DNA from: Zanthoxylum bungeanum | Taxonomy: Eukaryota > Streptophyta > Magnoliopsida > Sapindales > Rutaceae | Assembly (NCBI GenBank): GCA_019454045.1 | Contig: SKCR01010142.1 | Location: 186,001 to 250,000, forward strand | DNA length: 64,000 nt | Direction: 5' to 3' | In this document: positions 1 through 9,960 of the stretch, in pieces | Numbering within the stretch: the first letter of the stretch is position 1 | Layout of the letters: each line of letters starts with the position of its first letter | Notes under the pieces: model-generated | Seen by the model: the letters and a program-made list of their open reading frames with translations, nothing else | Databases searched by the model: none | What the model was told of the DNA's origin: nothing | Position numbers and translations under genes: made by a program

Positions 1-578
1 ATTGTTAAACATATGTGATGACCTCGACTTGTATAGTTCAGAAAGGTCGTTCGTGTTCTTCGCGAATTCGGAGGTGGCCAAATTGCGTACATATTAGCTA
101 GGCTTATATGACGAACGTATCTGAACTTAGAGAGTCCCAGTACGAAGTGTACTCGTTGAGCACTTGGGTAGCCGATTATTTTTGATAAAATATAATATTC
201 GATATTATAATTATCAACTAAGATAATCAAGTGTTATTGGATAACATTGATTATTTACTTTGACCTAATTGGATTAATTCAATAATTACACAAGGGTTTA
301 ATTGTAAAATCATAATTATCTCTACCATTTGAGGATATTATGGTAATTGTAAGTATGTAATAATAGGTGGTTTTGGCTTGATTTAATTGGATTAAATCAA
401 GGTGGCAAACATTTAACTAATCCATTTGCTAATCTTTGGCTTGATTTAATTATATTAAATTAAAGTGGGAGACAATGAAGATTAGTCACACCTAATTATA
501 CATATTTGGACAAATTAGATTAAGCCCACTTAAAAGTTGATTACAACTTTTATTAATTAAAAATTGCATAAGTTTTGC

Positions 579-587
579 TATAAATAG
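579..587 (+). promoter_or_regulatory. TATA box of R1 LTR
   Basis: TATAAATAG lies in the middle of the LTR. The other R1 copy has GTTATAAAAG at the equivalent place on the opposite strand (about 29,415-29,425). This sets the transcription direction of the LTR. Activity is not shown. Confidence 0.45.
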
Positions 588-1385
588 CAAGCTTTAGGAA
601 TGTTTTAATTACAAGTTCAAATACAAGCATAAGCAAATTCTTGAGAGATTAGCCTAAGTTAGAGAAGTGTTTAGAGAAGCTTGTGAGGTCTCTAAAACAT
701 TTCATCTAGGAGAAATCAAGATTGGATCTTGAAGTGAAGCTTGGAAGTATTGGAAACAAGATTGGATTTTGGAGTCAAGCTTGCACACCTTGGAGGTTCT
801 CCAACAATTTCAACAAAGGAGAAGTAGATTGGATCTTGCATCAAGCTTACTAGGTAATGTTTGATCTTCTCCAAAGCTATGTTTATTTGTGTATTAGATG
901 CATGATCACATAGCTTAATGTTGAATAAGGCTAATCAATTGTGTTAGGATAATTTAGAAGTATAAACACAACATGATTGTAATTAGGTCAAAGATGTTCA
1001 TGTTGGACATGGAACAATTAATTAGAGTTTGGAACTCTAGATTAAAGCTTAGAGCTATGGCTACCATTCTAGATTCACTTGACCACCTTTAGGTGGACTA
1101 GAATTGTTCATGAGACATTTCTAATTGGGATTCTAAAATGGTTTGTGTATTGGATTCAAAATTTACGCTAATGCGTATTTAGAATAAATTTATGTTTTTG
1201 GAAAAATATTTGATATTTTGAAAAACTAGATTTTTATTATATAACATGTGTTTATATTGGTTTTGAAATTAAAAATTATTTTTGGGTGTTTTTGAAGTGT
1301 TTAGGGAAGACCGGAAGCAATTAGGGTCAAAGACCCAAATTGCATCAGCTCCCTGGATTCCAGAGAGCTGAAGCTTAACAAGTGA

Positions 1386-1575
1386 AATAAAAAAAAAAGG
1401 GCTGCGCGCTACAGTGCCGCACACACTGTAGCGCGTGTGTCACATGTGCGTGGCACCCTTCGCACGCGCTGAATTTGTTTTCCTTCGTAGCGCGCACTGT
1501 AGCGCATGTGGCACACGCGCGTGGCGCCCTTCGCGGGCGCTGAATTTGTTTTCCTTCGTTCGGGAGCTTCCGGAC
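1386..1575. repeat. GC-rich insertion with hairpin and 71-bp tandem duplication
   Basis: This GC-rich block has no clear counterpart in R1 copy 2. It begins after an A-rich run. It contains a perfect 12-bp inverted repeat, CGCGCTACAGTG (1,405-1,416) and its complement (1,424-1,435), with a 7-nt loop. A unit of about 71 bp starts at 1,427 and again at 1,498, and each unit ends in GCTGAATTTGTTTTCCTTCG. Its origin is not recognised. Confidence 0.6.
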
Positions 1576-1734
1576 TCCGTTTCAGTCCCGGTTTTTTCCT
1601 ATACACTTGTAATAGAATATAGTATTTCATCAAATGATTTAAAATTACACCCATACTTGATATCCATGGTTTAGACCCATTTCCGCTGCCCGGGGCACCG
1701 ATCCGACCCTAGGGGTTCCACAACTGCCCCAACA

Positions 1735-2266
1735 TTAGTGACTGGGAAGAACAATAGAAAAGGGAAGGAGTAAAAACCGAGGCCCAAGTAGATCAGACAA
1801 GAACCGAGGTAAATCAAAAATAAGAGATATAGAATGCTACCATTGCAAAAAGAAAGGTCATATGAAGAAGGATTGCTACAAATTGAAGAATGGGCAGTCC
1901 AGAGACAACAACACACGGGATAGTGACTCTAATCAAGAAAGAGTTGATACTGCCACCACTGAAAAAACCTCCAAAGAATTCCTCATTATCTACGAGAAAA
2001 ATATTAGAAATCTTGCCAGCCACGAGACCAGTTGGGTGATAGATAGTGGCGCCTCCATACACGCCACATCTCTCAGAGACTTCTTTTCATCTTACACACC
2101 AGGTGACTACGGTGCTGTAATGATGGGAAATGACGGCCAGTCCAAAGTCGTTGGTATTGGAGACATCTGCCTTGAAACAGAAAACAGAACAAGGCTAGTG
2201 TTGAAGGGAGTCAAACACATCCCAAATATCCGATTAAACCTGATTTCAACAGGCAAGCTGGATGAT
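1735..2266 (+). pseudogene. Ty1/copia gag C-terminus and protease fragment
   Basis: Part of a copia polyprotein. A retroviral-type zinc knuckle CX2CX4HX4C (CYHCKKKGHMKKDC) lies at 1,835-1,876 and would bind RNA in the capsid. The aspartic protease active-site motif DSGAS is at 2,042-2,056, within WVIDSGASIHAT, and the typical copia protease end LISTGKLDD follows. The frame is open from the knuckle to 2,266, then runs into an LTR starting TGATGAGTGG. The gag N-terminus is absent: coding sequence begins right after the R1 LTR. A 5'-truncated, interrupted relic that cannot make a polyprotein. Confidence 0.85.
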
Positions 2267-2576
2267 TGATGAGTGGTAAATCTATCACTATTTCACACTC
2301 ATTTAACTTAATATTTTGTATAGTTTCTTGAGTTTTGTGAATATTTTGACGTGTTTTATGTTATTTTGTAGATAAATAAAGTTTCAGGAGATTCTGGAGG
2401 TAATTTGGAGCAAAACAGTGAAAATTGGCAAAAAGGGCATTTTGGTAATTTAGGCACGTCGCGACGCGCAAGCCTTTGGCGTCTCGACGCCTAACGTGCG
2501 TCGAACAGTGCTAACGTGCGCCGGGTCCACAAGTCAGAATCTGAGAAAAGTTTGACTTTGCTAACGTGCGCCGTGA

Positions 2577-2942
2577 CACGTGTCACCATCACAACCGATC
2601 TGCTAACATGCGCCGTGCCACGTGTCATCATCCTACGGTGCCAACAGTCAAATTGCCACGTGTCACTCCACGTCATTGCCACTTCATCGTCCACATCACC
2701 AGGTTGACCGAGTCAACATGCCACCTCACTCCCACGTCATCATCAACCAATCACAGCGTGCCATGTGTCGCGATTCTATGGTGCCGATAGTCAAATTGCC
2801 ACGTGTCGCCACATCACCGCCACGTCAGCATCAATTATTGGCTCTCTTATCCCTATCTGACACGTGGCGGATAAGAATCTAGCCGACCAATCAGAAGCCG
2901 CCACGTGTCACAATAATTGAGCCCCAACCACCTTGCCACGTG
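2577..2942 (+). promoter_or_regulatory. Cluster of seven CACGTG motifs in E3 LTR U3
   Basis: Seven CACGTG hexamers, mostly within GCCACGTGTC or GACACGTG, occur in about 370 bp upstream of the TATA box, with further ACGT cores between them. CACGTG is the plant G-box core bound by bZIP and bHLH factors, and ACGTGGC resembles an ABA-response element. Function is inferred. The same layout in E1 and E2 supports it being a family feature. Confidence 0.5.
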
Positions 2943-3037
2943 TCGCCTTATCACCTTATCCAGAATCTTCAACCGACGAACCAGAGCGTGGCACGTCGAC
3001 AAAACACGCATCGCGACGCCGGACCCCTACCGACCCC

Positions 3038-3046
3038 TATAAATAG
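3038..3046 (+). promoter_or_regulatory. TATA box of E3 LTR
   Basis: CCTATAAATAG sits about 95 bp downstream of the last CACGTG. A pyrimidine-rich CTCTCTCTC leader follows. E2 has CTATAAATAG and E1 CCTATAAATT at the matching place. Confidence 0.5.
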
Positions 3047-3272
3047 AGCGCGAAATTCCAGTTTCAATTGTACCACTCTCTCTCATTTCTTTAATGTAAA
3101 GAGGGAGTTTCTCTCTCTAGTTTCTTTTAATTTTAGTTTTGTAATTAAATTTTAATTACTTTTTGTAATAATAGTAATTTACTTTCTTACTTTTTACAGT
3201 TTTTACTATTCACCATGAGGAGGTAACTTCCCCAGCTAGGGTGAAAGATAATTCTTTTACTATTACTATTCA

Positions 3273-3780
3273 CCGACAGAATGTTCTTCCCGGATTGAAG
3301 AACTCACACTTACAAAAGTGTGAACACTGCATGGCTGGAAAGCAGAACATGATGTCCTTCCAGAGCTCCCCGCCTCAACGAATACCAGAGGTACTTGATC
3401 TCATACATCCAGATGTATGCGGTCCGATGCAGACAAAAATACTTAGTGCGTCACTTTATTTTGTGACATTTATAGATGCTCATTCAAGGAAGATATGGGT
3501 ATAAACCTTGAAGTCGAAAGATCAAGTGTTGAGAGTGTTCAAGGAGTTTCATGCCCTGGTAGAGAGAGAAACTGACAAGAAACTGAAATGCATCACAACA
3601 GACAATGGTGGAGAGTACATAGGTTTGTTTTATCAGTACTGTAAGATGCAAGGAATCCGACATCAAACGACACCTCTCAAGACATCTCAGCTGAATGGCC
3701 TAGCTGAGAGGATGAATAGAACCTTGTGCGAAAGGGTTAGAAGCTTGCTATCATAAGCTAAGCTACCGAAGATATTAGGA
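3273..3780 (+). pseudogene. Ty1/copia integrase fragment
   Basis: Continuation of the plus-strand copia polyprotein after the E3 LTR. The GAG-pre-integrase zinc region shows CEHC (HLQKCEHCMAGKQ). The integrase core follows with all three catalytic acidic residues visible: D in HPDVCGPM, D in TTDNGGEY and E in LAERMNRT. An in-frame TAA interrupts KIWV*TLKSKDQV near 3,502, and another follows RSLLS near 3,754. The relic ends near 3,780, where it joins an unrelated minus-strand gag. RT and RNase H are absent. Non-functional. Confidence 0.85.
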
Positions 3781-3782
3781 GT

Positions 3783-4399
3783 TGGATAAGTATCAAAGAA
3801 GTGTTCTACCTTCATTTTCTACCAAGCTACATCTTCCCCCTCAAATCTTGGGACCACTAGCTTGTAATTCTTATATTGAACTGATCCATTGGCTTACTCT
3901 CCAACCAAATTACCTTGAGTTGAAACTCTATTGTCAGCAACATCTCCAGCCTCCATTCGTGCTGTTAGATTTTGAAGAAAATTCTGTATCTCTTGAACCG
4001 CTTTTGCTGTTGAAGTAAACACTACAAGAAATTACAGTTTTAGCGACGGAATATTCTGTTTCAAAATTTAACGACGGAATTGAAACGGATACTGAAATTA
4101 GGGACGAAATTTAGCGACAAAAAAATTTTCATCTCTAAATTAGAGACGGAAATAAAATTCCGTCGCTAATTAGAAACAGATTATTATTCCGTCTCTAATT
4201 TCATCTAGAAACGGAATTTTTCTGTCGTTAATTAGAAACATAATTAATTTTCCGTTGCTAAATAGAAACAGAATCTCTATTCCGTCGCTATTTTTAAATT
4301 TTCATTTTCATTTTTAAAATTAAATCTCTGCGCTTGATCATCCAACTGTTGCTGTAGAGCTACAATTTATTTATTTACATCTCCATTTGTCTTTCCCAT
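3783..4399 (-). pseudogene. Retrotransposon gag N-terminal fragment, split by a CACTA element
   Basis: On the minus strand an ATG at 4,397-4,399 opens MGKTNGD, followed by ALQQQLDDQAQRF. The CACTA element (4,020-4,321) intervenes. Removing it with one AAA duplicate restores the frame exactly (QRF-TSTAKAVQEIQNF). Further on it reads YKNYKLVVPRFEGEDVAW, which resembles the capsid start of gypsy-type gag proteins. A few stop codons are present. The fragment ends at about 3,783 against copia integrase. The family is not firmly recognised. Confidence 0.55.
4020..4321 (+). mobile_element. CACTA (En/Spm-type) non-autonomous DNA transposon
   Basis: The left end is CACTACAAGAAA, the classic CACTA terminus. 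The left half holds TTAGCGACGGAA-type motifs (4,041; 4,068; 4,095; 4,135). The right half holds the complement TTCCGTCGCTAA several times (about 4,160-4,300), giving a fold-back subterminal structure typical of CACTA ends. A 3-bp AAA flanks both sides (4,017-4,019 and 4,322-4,324), the usual CACTA TSD size, and excision rejoins the gag frame. The right end lacks a clear TTCTTGTAGTG, so the terminus is decayed or the boundary is misplaced. It is 302 bp with no transposase. Confidence 0.75.
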
Positions 4400-4850
4400 T
4401 ATTGCTCTCAATGAAATCACCGAATGATAGCTTTGATTCGAATTAAAACTATCTAAAAACTCCCAAATCTTGTGAAAAGAGATTGTGAAATGAATGTCTA
4501 CCTTTATTACTTTCCTTAGCTAGTATTTATAGCTTGGATGAATTACAAAGTTTTGTTTACATTTTAACAGCCTCTCTGAACCTTCTAACTGCTCTTTACA
4601 ACTTGCTAACAACTAACTGTTTTTGGCGCTAAAATGCTAACTGCTTGACTGACAAATTTTGACACCAAATCTTTAACAAACTCCTTCAATTCTTAATAAA
4701 CTAGGCATTAGTTACAAAATCTTGAAACTTTCTTGGTTTGGTCCTAATCCTGTGAGGCTTAGGATTATTTTGTCTTTGCTGACATAGCCGCTGACGTGTA
4801 AAAATGTAAATTAAAACTCTCTCAAACACCAATTATATCTTAACAATAAA
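4400..4850 (-). mobile_element. Probable 5' LTR/leader of the minus-strand gag element
   Basis: Read on the minus strand, this begins near TGTTAAGATATAATTGGTG (about 4,855), has a TATA-like GCTATAAATAC (about 4,525) and leads into the gag ATG at 4,399. The order LTR, TATA, leader and gag fits a 5' end. No partner LTR or PBS was found, so this is provisional. Confidence 0.4.
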
Positions 4851-7669
4851 ATTTATGTTTTAAAGTACCATTGACTTTAAAACTATAATTTAAATTTTTT
4901 TTTTTAAAAAAAAAAAAACTTTGATAAACGTTTAACTTTTTACATATAAAGAGAAAAAAAAATGGTACAATAAACTATCAATCCATCTTATGTCTTAAAA
5001 AAATTAAAGAAATTATGTGTTCTTCCAAATTAAAGTGTATGTATATATTCTTATAATTTGGACTAATTATATATTTTTGTAGGGAAAATGGTAAAATCCC
5101 TTTTATACTTGGTGAAATTAAGTGAAATTCACTAATATTTTAAAACTAAATGAAACCCCCTACATGAGATTTTGTTATAAATATTATGGTTCTTAATGTA
5201 AAATATGAGGTAGAATGGCAATCGGGACATCATATTCCGAATTAATCTCGTTCCGTTCCATCATGATCGTAATTCAGGACGAAAAATTATCTCGAATTCC
5301 GACCAATTTTTTGAATCGGAATAAGAAATATCTTGTATCCTGAAAAAATTATTAGGGATTCCGAATCTCAATCGAGATTCTAGATTTATTAGATTAAGAT
5401 TTGGAATTTTAAAACAATAAGAAAGTTTCGCTTAATTTTAACAGTGGTTTGATTTTTTCACCAAATATAAAGTTAGTTTCCCCATTTTTCTATTTTAACC
5501 TTGCGTTTTTTCGAAAAACACATTCTCCGAAAATTATGTAGTGCGAAATTAAAAATGTTTTAAATTGTTTCATTAATATATATCTTTGGAAAACAAATTC
5601 AAATTATACACAAAACTCTTCTTTTTACACTTCAATTCAAAATTGATTTAAACGTTTCAAGCCTTTTAAAGACGAAATTCACAAAATATGCAAAAATTCT
5701 TTAATACATCAATCATAGATATACAATTTCCTCAAACATTATCCAAAAGAAACTTAAAAAATTATTGCATGGTCACTTCATTGTCAAGACTATCTTAAAA
5801 TAAAGACAAAATATTAGGGGACTTAATTAACTTGGAGGTGACCACTTAAAACGCGGTTAGAAAATCTTTTTAATGGCATTAAAGTAAAACAACTGACCAA
5901 TAGTTTTTGAAGAAAGATAGATAATATAATAAATTTTTTGTTAGTTTCAATCATTCAAAGGTAATGAAAGTTTGAATCTCTAGATGATGCCCTTCATGTA
6001 ATGTGAAAACAAGAATGTGATTAGCCAATAACTTTGTTTGGACCATTCATTGTCTTTGAGAATCTTTTTTAGGTTTCAACTTAAAACTCAATGCATTCAC
6101 ACTCTTTTTGGTTTTTCTTTGTTTATATGGGCAAAAACTAAAAAGCATCATGTCATATTTCCCACTAATAATAATAATAATAATAATAATAATTGGATAA
6201 TGTAATTTCTTTTTATTAGTTATAAAATGGTATTTCGTGAGACCCCACTCCATTAATAAGATATTGTTTTATTGACAATTCACTAGGATTAAAAAAAGAT
6301 TTTGAGATGACTTGAGTTTACAACGAGAACAAAACTTTAGGATTAAGGGTTTCGAAAATTGGTTATCCTGAACTGATGATAAAGAGAATAATATCTTACT
6401 AATAAGATTATATTTCTCCAATATTGATTTTATTTAAAATCAAAAAATAAAAAACTCACACAGTAATCTAATAATCATTACCCAAATAATTCATAAAATG
6501 CATAGTCAAATTATTATTTTTATTAATCATGAATGAATTTTTCATTTTTTTCTCTTATTATTATTTTTTTGGAAATTAATAATTTTCCACTTAAAAAATA
6601 GCATAAGTACCGTTAATTTAGAGAAAAACATCTCTATTTCACTTGATAAAAATGAAAAAAAATGAACAATTGAAATTTCTGTTGAAAAATGATAATTTTC
6701 ATTTTTTTTGTTAAAAAGAAAATTCAACAATTAAATTATATAGCTAATAAATACGCAAGCTAAATGTCAGCAATCCCCCACCCCCAGATCGTTAGCGCGT
6801 AACAAATGTCGCGTGGAGATACCAACACAGCATTTGATTTGAATATCCAACAATACTTCGAGCTTGTGAAGCTAAAGTGCATAGACGTGGGGCCCATTGA
6901 GACAAAGTCATGGTGGTGGGAGATTGTTTCCACTCTCCGACAAACGCGTGGAATAGGAGAGTGATATGTTAGTGCCCGACAGCTTAGAAGAATCCTCTTT
7001 GACTAGTGACAGATGTCAACATCATTGAGTTCCGTCTGTCAGAGTCAACGCACTTTGTGATTTGATACATGGGATCACACTGACACGGCATCGTATTCAC
7101 TTATCACCTAACCACGTCACTATCCCCTTGTTTTCGAATTTTGATTAAGATGCATTAATTCTCTTATCTTTTTATTTTATTTTATTTCTTTTATTTTTGA
7201 AATTACATTATAATTTATTACAAATTAAAAAGTTTAAGAGAAATTTATTGACGGGATATGTATTGTTTACTAAATCATGTATAATTTTACATATAAATTA
7301 ATGATTTAACAAACATCATATATGTATAAACAAAAACCTGAAAATTCTGAGTAATGTTTAGGAGAAAATGAAATCGAAACCAAGTCGAATTTCATTCTTT
7401 CCTTTATAACTTATTAGCTTCACTACAGATCTATGGCTTTTTAAGAACATATTTGGTGCATTATGAATTTATAGTTAACGTTTTCCTACGATTCTTGATA
7501 GCTTTTTTTTTATTAATGGGTACTCTTTGGATCAAGATCAATGGACTAGGAAATTGTGGAAATTCTTTATTTCTTAAGTAAACTTTAGACTCGATAATTT
7601 TATCTTATTTCGATATATCATTTCAACAATACAAATGGGGTCTGTATATAGAGATGGAGGGTTGCCATT
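4851..7669. other. AT-rich intergenic DNA, no gene found
   Basis: No convincing ORF, RNA gene or transposon end was seen. Frequent poly-A/T runs and scattered stops occur in all frames. Within it, 6,775-7,130 is less AT-rich and unlike any other part of the window, holding imperfect palindromes such as TGACAGATGTCA. It may be single-copy host DNA. A (TAA)n microsatellite lies at 6,166-6,194. Confidence 0.5.
6166..6194. repeat. (TAA)n microsatellite
   Basis: About nine to ten TAA units in a row, uninterrupted, in AT-rich DNA. Confidence 0.9.
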
Positions 7670-7674
7670 GAATA

Positions 7675-7855
7675 TGCACATTTACATTGGAAATCTTGCT
7701 GTCAAACCACTCGACTCGAGCTTAAACGGAGCAGGTAAAACCCGCGGCTGCCTCAGGCTTACAAGAAATGCACCACTGGACTCGAACTCAAGACCTGAAA
7801 CCAAATCCTAAACTCTTTGCCACCAAGTCACACCTCTCGGGGGCCTATGTTCAGG
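7675..7855 (-). mobile_element. tRNA-derived SINE
   Basis: On the minus strand the order is GAGGTGTGACTTGGTGGCAAAG, then a box-B-like GTTCGAGTCC (complement at 7,778-7,787), then TGCATTTCTTGTAAGCCTGAGGC and a GCGGGTTTTACC tail region. The first part resembles RNA polymerase III box A, and GTTCGANNCC is the box B consensus. The spacing of about 40 bp fits a tRNA head as in plant Au-like SINEs. It does not look like a real tRNA gene because no CCA-side acceptor stem pairs. Exact ends and TSDs were not resolved. Confidence 0.55.
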
Positions 7856-8059
7856 TTATAATTCTTTAAATGGTTATATCATTTCAATATATCTTTCTAC
7901 TTTTTAAGGGGTTATATACTTTCAATTGTGTCTTTTCTAAAAGCCACAAATTAAATGATATTTTTTTTTCCAACAACACACCATTTAAATATATTTTCAA
8001 ATTTGAAAATTTCTAATAATCCCCTACAATTTTCTAAATTTGAAAATTATGTAAATATT
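7856..8059. other. AT-rich spacer, nothing recognised
   Basis: Low-complexity AT-rich DNA between the SINE and the copia F relic. Confidence 0.4.
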
Positions 8060-8593
8060 AATGTAGACACTTAAGAGAGTTTTATTGAAGAAAAACAACA
8101 TCGGGATAGGTAGCTTTTGCCTTCAACCTTCTCCAGTAAATGATTATCGGATTTACTTGGCAAACAGTGACTATAGTCTTGAACTATTCCACCATTAGTG
8201 TAAATAAAGACAATAGCCATTGCACAGCCTCACTTCGACCATTTTTCGTTCTACGGTTGTGTTCAATTCGACCATGAATATCGGTTATGACTTCATCAAT
8301 TACTTCAGGGAATCCAGCCTTTAAGTGTCACGTGGAAGTTACCTCACTTCTTACTTGAAATAGGTGACATATTGTATAAGGTATTCTATTTTTACACATA
8401 TTAGGACTTTTCTCATAATATAGTGATCATTAAAGCCTTCGCTTACCATAAACTTGACAGACAACATTATGCGTTTTTATAGGAATAGGAAAGAGTATAA
8501 AACTCTAAAGTGCTTGGTTTGAATTGTAAAAAGTTTTAGTTGTCCTTTTTGAACCTAGATCTTATGATCTATAATAAGTTAGGTTGGGTTTTT
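8060..8593 (-). mobile_element. Copia F relic, 3' untranslated part
   Basis: If G1 (8,594-28,229) and one TTTTT duplicate are removed, the minus strand reads from the RNase H end at 28,240 straight into CCCAACCTAACTTATTATAG and on towards lower coordinates. This is the expected continuation of copia F downstream of its stop codon. Its 3' LTR and PPT are not recognised. Old and decayed. Confidence 0.55.
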
Positions 8594-9079
8594 TATAGGA
8601 CACATAAATCAGCGACGCTGTCCCGGGCTCGCGGCCCGGTCGAGAGTACGGAGTAGCCCGCGGGGAATACACCGGAGAAATAAAAAATGGAGTCGCCACC
8701 CGCTGTGAACCGGGAAAATGATTTAAGGCCGCACTCACCCCTCGCAAGGGAAGACCTCAAACCGTTGGGTTCGGAATGGTCCCTTAGTTATGTCACTTGT
8801 AATGAAATGATTTGTGCAATAATTTAATCGGATCTACGCAACATGTATTTCCAAGAGTATTCTACTTCTAAGTTCACATACATAAAAGTAAACTGAAATA
8901 ACGGCATGCATATAATTTCATAAACACATTAAATCGATAAACATGACAATAGAAGTAAAACATAAATATAGGAGAGACATAATTAGGTTTCTAGTGCGAA
9001 AGAAACAATCACGGAAGCAATCATGTCTGAGAATATAATGGAAGAAACAAGTATGCATGAAATGGGATGTAACATATGA

Positions 9080-9420
9080 AATCTCGTTCGTGGAGCGTTT
9101 GATAACGTGTTCGAACGGTGAAGGGCCGAGAACATGTGTTCGAGTTGCGTTTGTAAACGCGTTCGAACGGGATAAGACCTGATGCATGATAAAGTAAAAA
9201 ATATGAGCGTTCGAGTAGAGTTCGTAAACGCGTTCGAACGGTAAACAAAATGTTCGCGTTCGTATAGCATTCGAGAACGCGTTCGAATGGGACAAGACCT
9301 GATGCATGATAAAACAAAAAAATACATGCGTGTTCGAGTAGCGTTCGAACGGTAAATAGAATATTCGCGTTCGTATAGCGTTCGAGAACGCGTTCGAACG
9401 GGACATGACCTGATGGCTTT
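9080..9420. repeat. CGTTCGAACG palindrome-rich tandem repeat in G1 LTR
   Basis: The perfect palindrome CGTTCGAACG and near variants recur many times in units of about 110-120 bp, each ending near GACCTGATG (about 9,178; 9,298; 9,409). The 5' LTR has the same array at about 25,760-26,090. Apparent reading frames here are by-products of the repeat. Confidence 0.75.
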
Positions 9421-9511
9421 TGAAACGACGCAAACACATACATAGATGAGCAAATGCACAATGTAGGACCTCGTGTGCCTGATTGAACACATTTTGCATT
9501 CAATCGAGTGT

Positions 9512-9960
9512 ACCTCGTCCGGCGCGGTAAAACCTCGTGGTAAAGGTAGCCCTTTAGGCATTTTCCCTCGAATAAAGGACCTTTAATCCACCCTAGTTAG
9601 CCCATGCGCACTAGAATGCAATACATGCGTAAATAGAGCAATGATATGCAAAGGGTGAATGACATAATAAAAGGCGCGGCAAAACATCATGGCAAAGGTA
9701 GCCCTTTAGGCATTTTCCCTCGAATAGAAGACCTTTAATCCACCATAGTTAGCCCATGCGTATTATATTACCATGCATACAAATGAATGAGACAATAATA
9801 TGGAACTTCGTATGTCCGATTAAACATATCTCACATTCAATCAAACATACTTCATCCGGCGCGGAAAAACGTCGTGGCAAAGGTAGCCCTTAGGCTTTTC
9901 ATCCCTCAAAACGGAGGACCTTTAATCCAACTCGATTTTGCCCATGCGTACTACATCATC
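9512..9960. repeat. About 150-190-bp subrepeat, three copies, in G1 3' LTR
   Basis: The block GGCGCGG..AAAAC..CGTGG.AAAGGTAGCCCTT, followed by GACCTTTAATCCA and GCCCATGCG, starts at about 9,518, 9,673 and 9,859. The other LTR has four copies (about 26,192; 26,345; 26,498; 26,679). The difference of one unit matches the length difference of the LTRs. Confidence 0.8.

Larger units (their letters stand above)
1..1733 (+). mobile_element. Copia-type LTR, R1 copy 1 (5' end may be outside window)
   Basis: Non-coding sequence whose reverse complement recurs at about 28,470-29,945, so it is a repeat present in inverted orientation. A TATA box at 579-587 faces right. The distal end (1,681-1,733) has a short GC-rich run ending in CCCCAACA, and is followed directly by copia coding sequence on the same strand. 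Both copies carry a GATCC(C)TAGGG stretch close to this end. I read it as an LTR in plus orientation. The left edge cannot be fixed because the window starts here. The normal primer-binding site (TGGTATCAGAGC) and the gag N-terminus are missing after 1,733, so the element has lost internal sequence. Confidence 0.6.
2267..3272 (+). mobile_element. E-family LTR, truncated (E3)
   Basis: Starts TGATGAGTGGTA, the same end as the E1 and E2 LTRs (read on their minus strand). The sequence runs parallel to them through a GC-rich ACGT-motif region, a TATA box (3,038-3,046) and the shared segment CAGCTAGGGTGAAAG. It stops at TTACTATTCA, where E1 and E2 continue for another 1.2 kb. It sits between the protease and integrase parts of a copia polyprotein. 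Roughly 200 bp of expected copia sequence after KLDD is missing and no TSD is visible. A single deletion probably removed the distal LTR and adjacent copia sequence together. Confidence 0.75.

Noticed and set aside
2491..2882. Overlapping short frames in the GC-rich part of the E3 LTR
   Set aside because: They lie in promoter-like U3 DNA with repeated ACGT motifs. None has a recognisable domain or is kept in E1/E2.
7741..7850. Possible tRNA gene (GTTCGAGTCC box B)
   Set aside because: No cloverleaf with a paired acceptor stem could be drawn. The longer flanking structure fits a SINE.
9021..9561. Arg-rich frames of up to 193 codons on the minus strand (also 25,583-26,200)
   Set aside because: They cover the CGTTCGAACG array inside the G1 LTR. 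Three overlapping frames are open at once.
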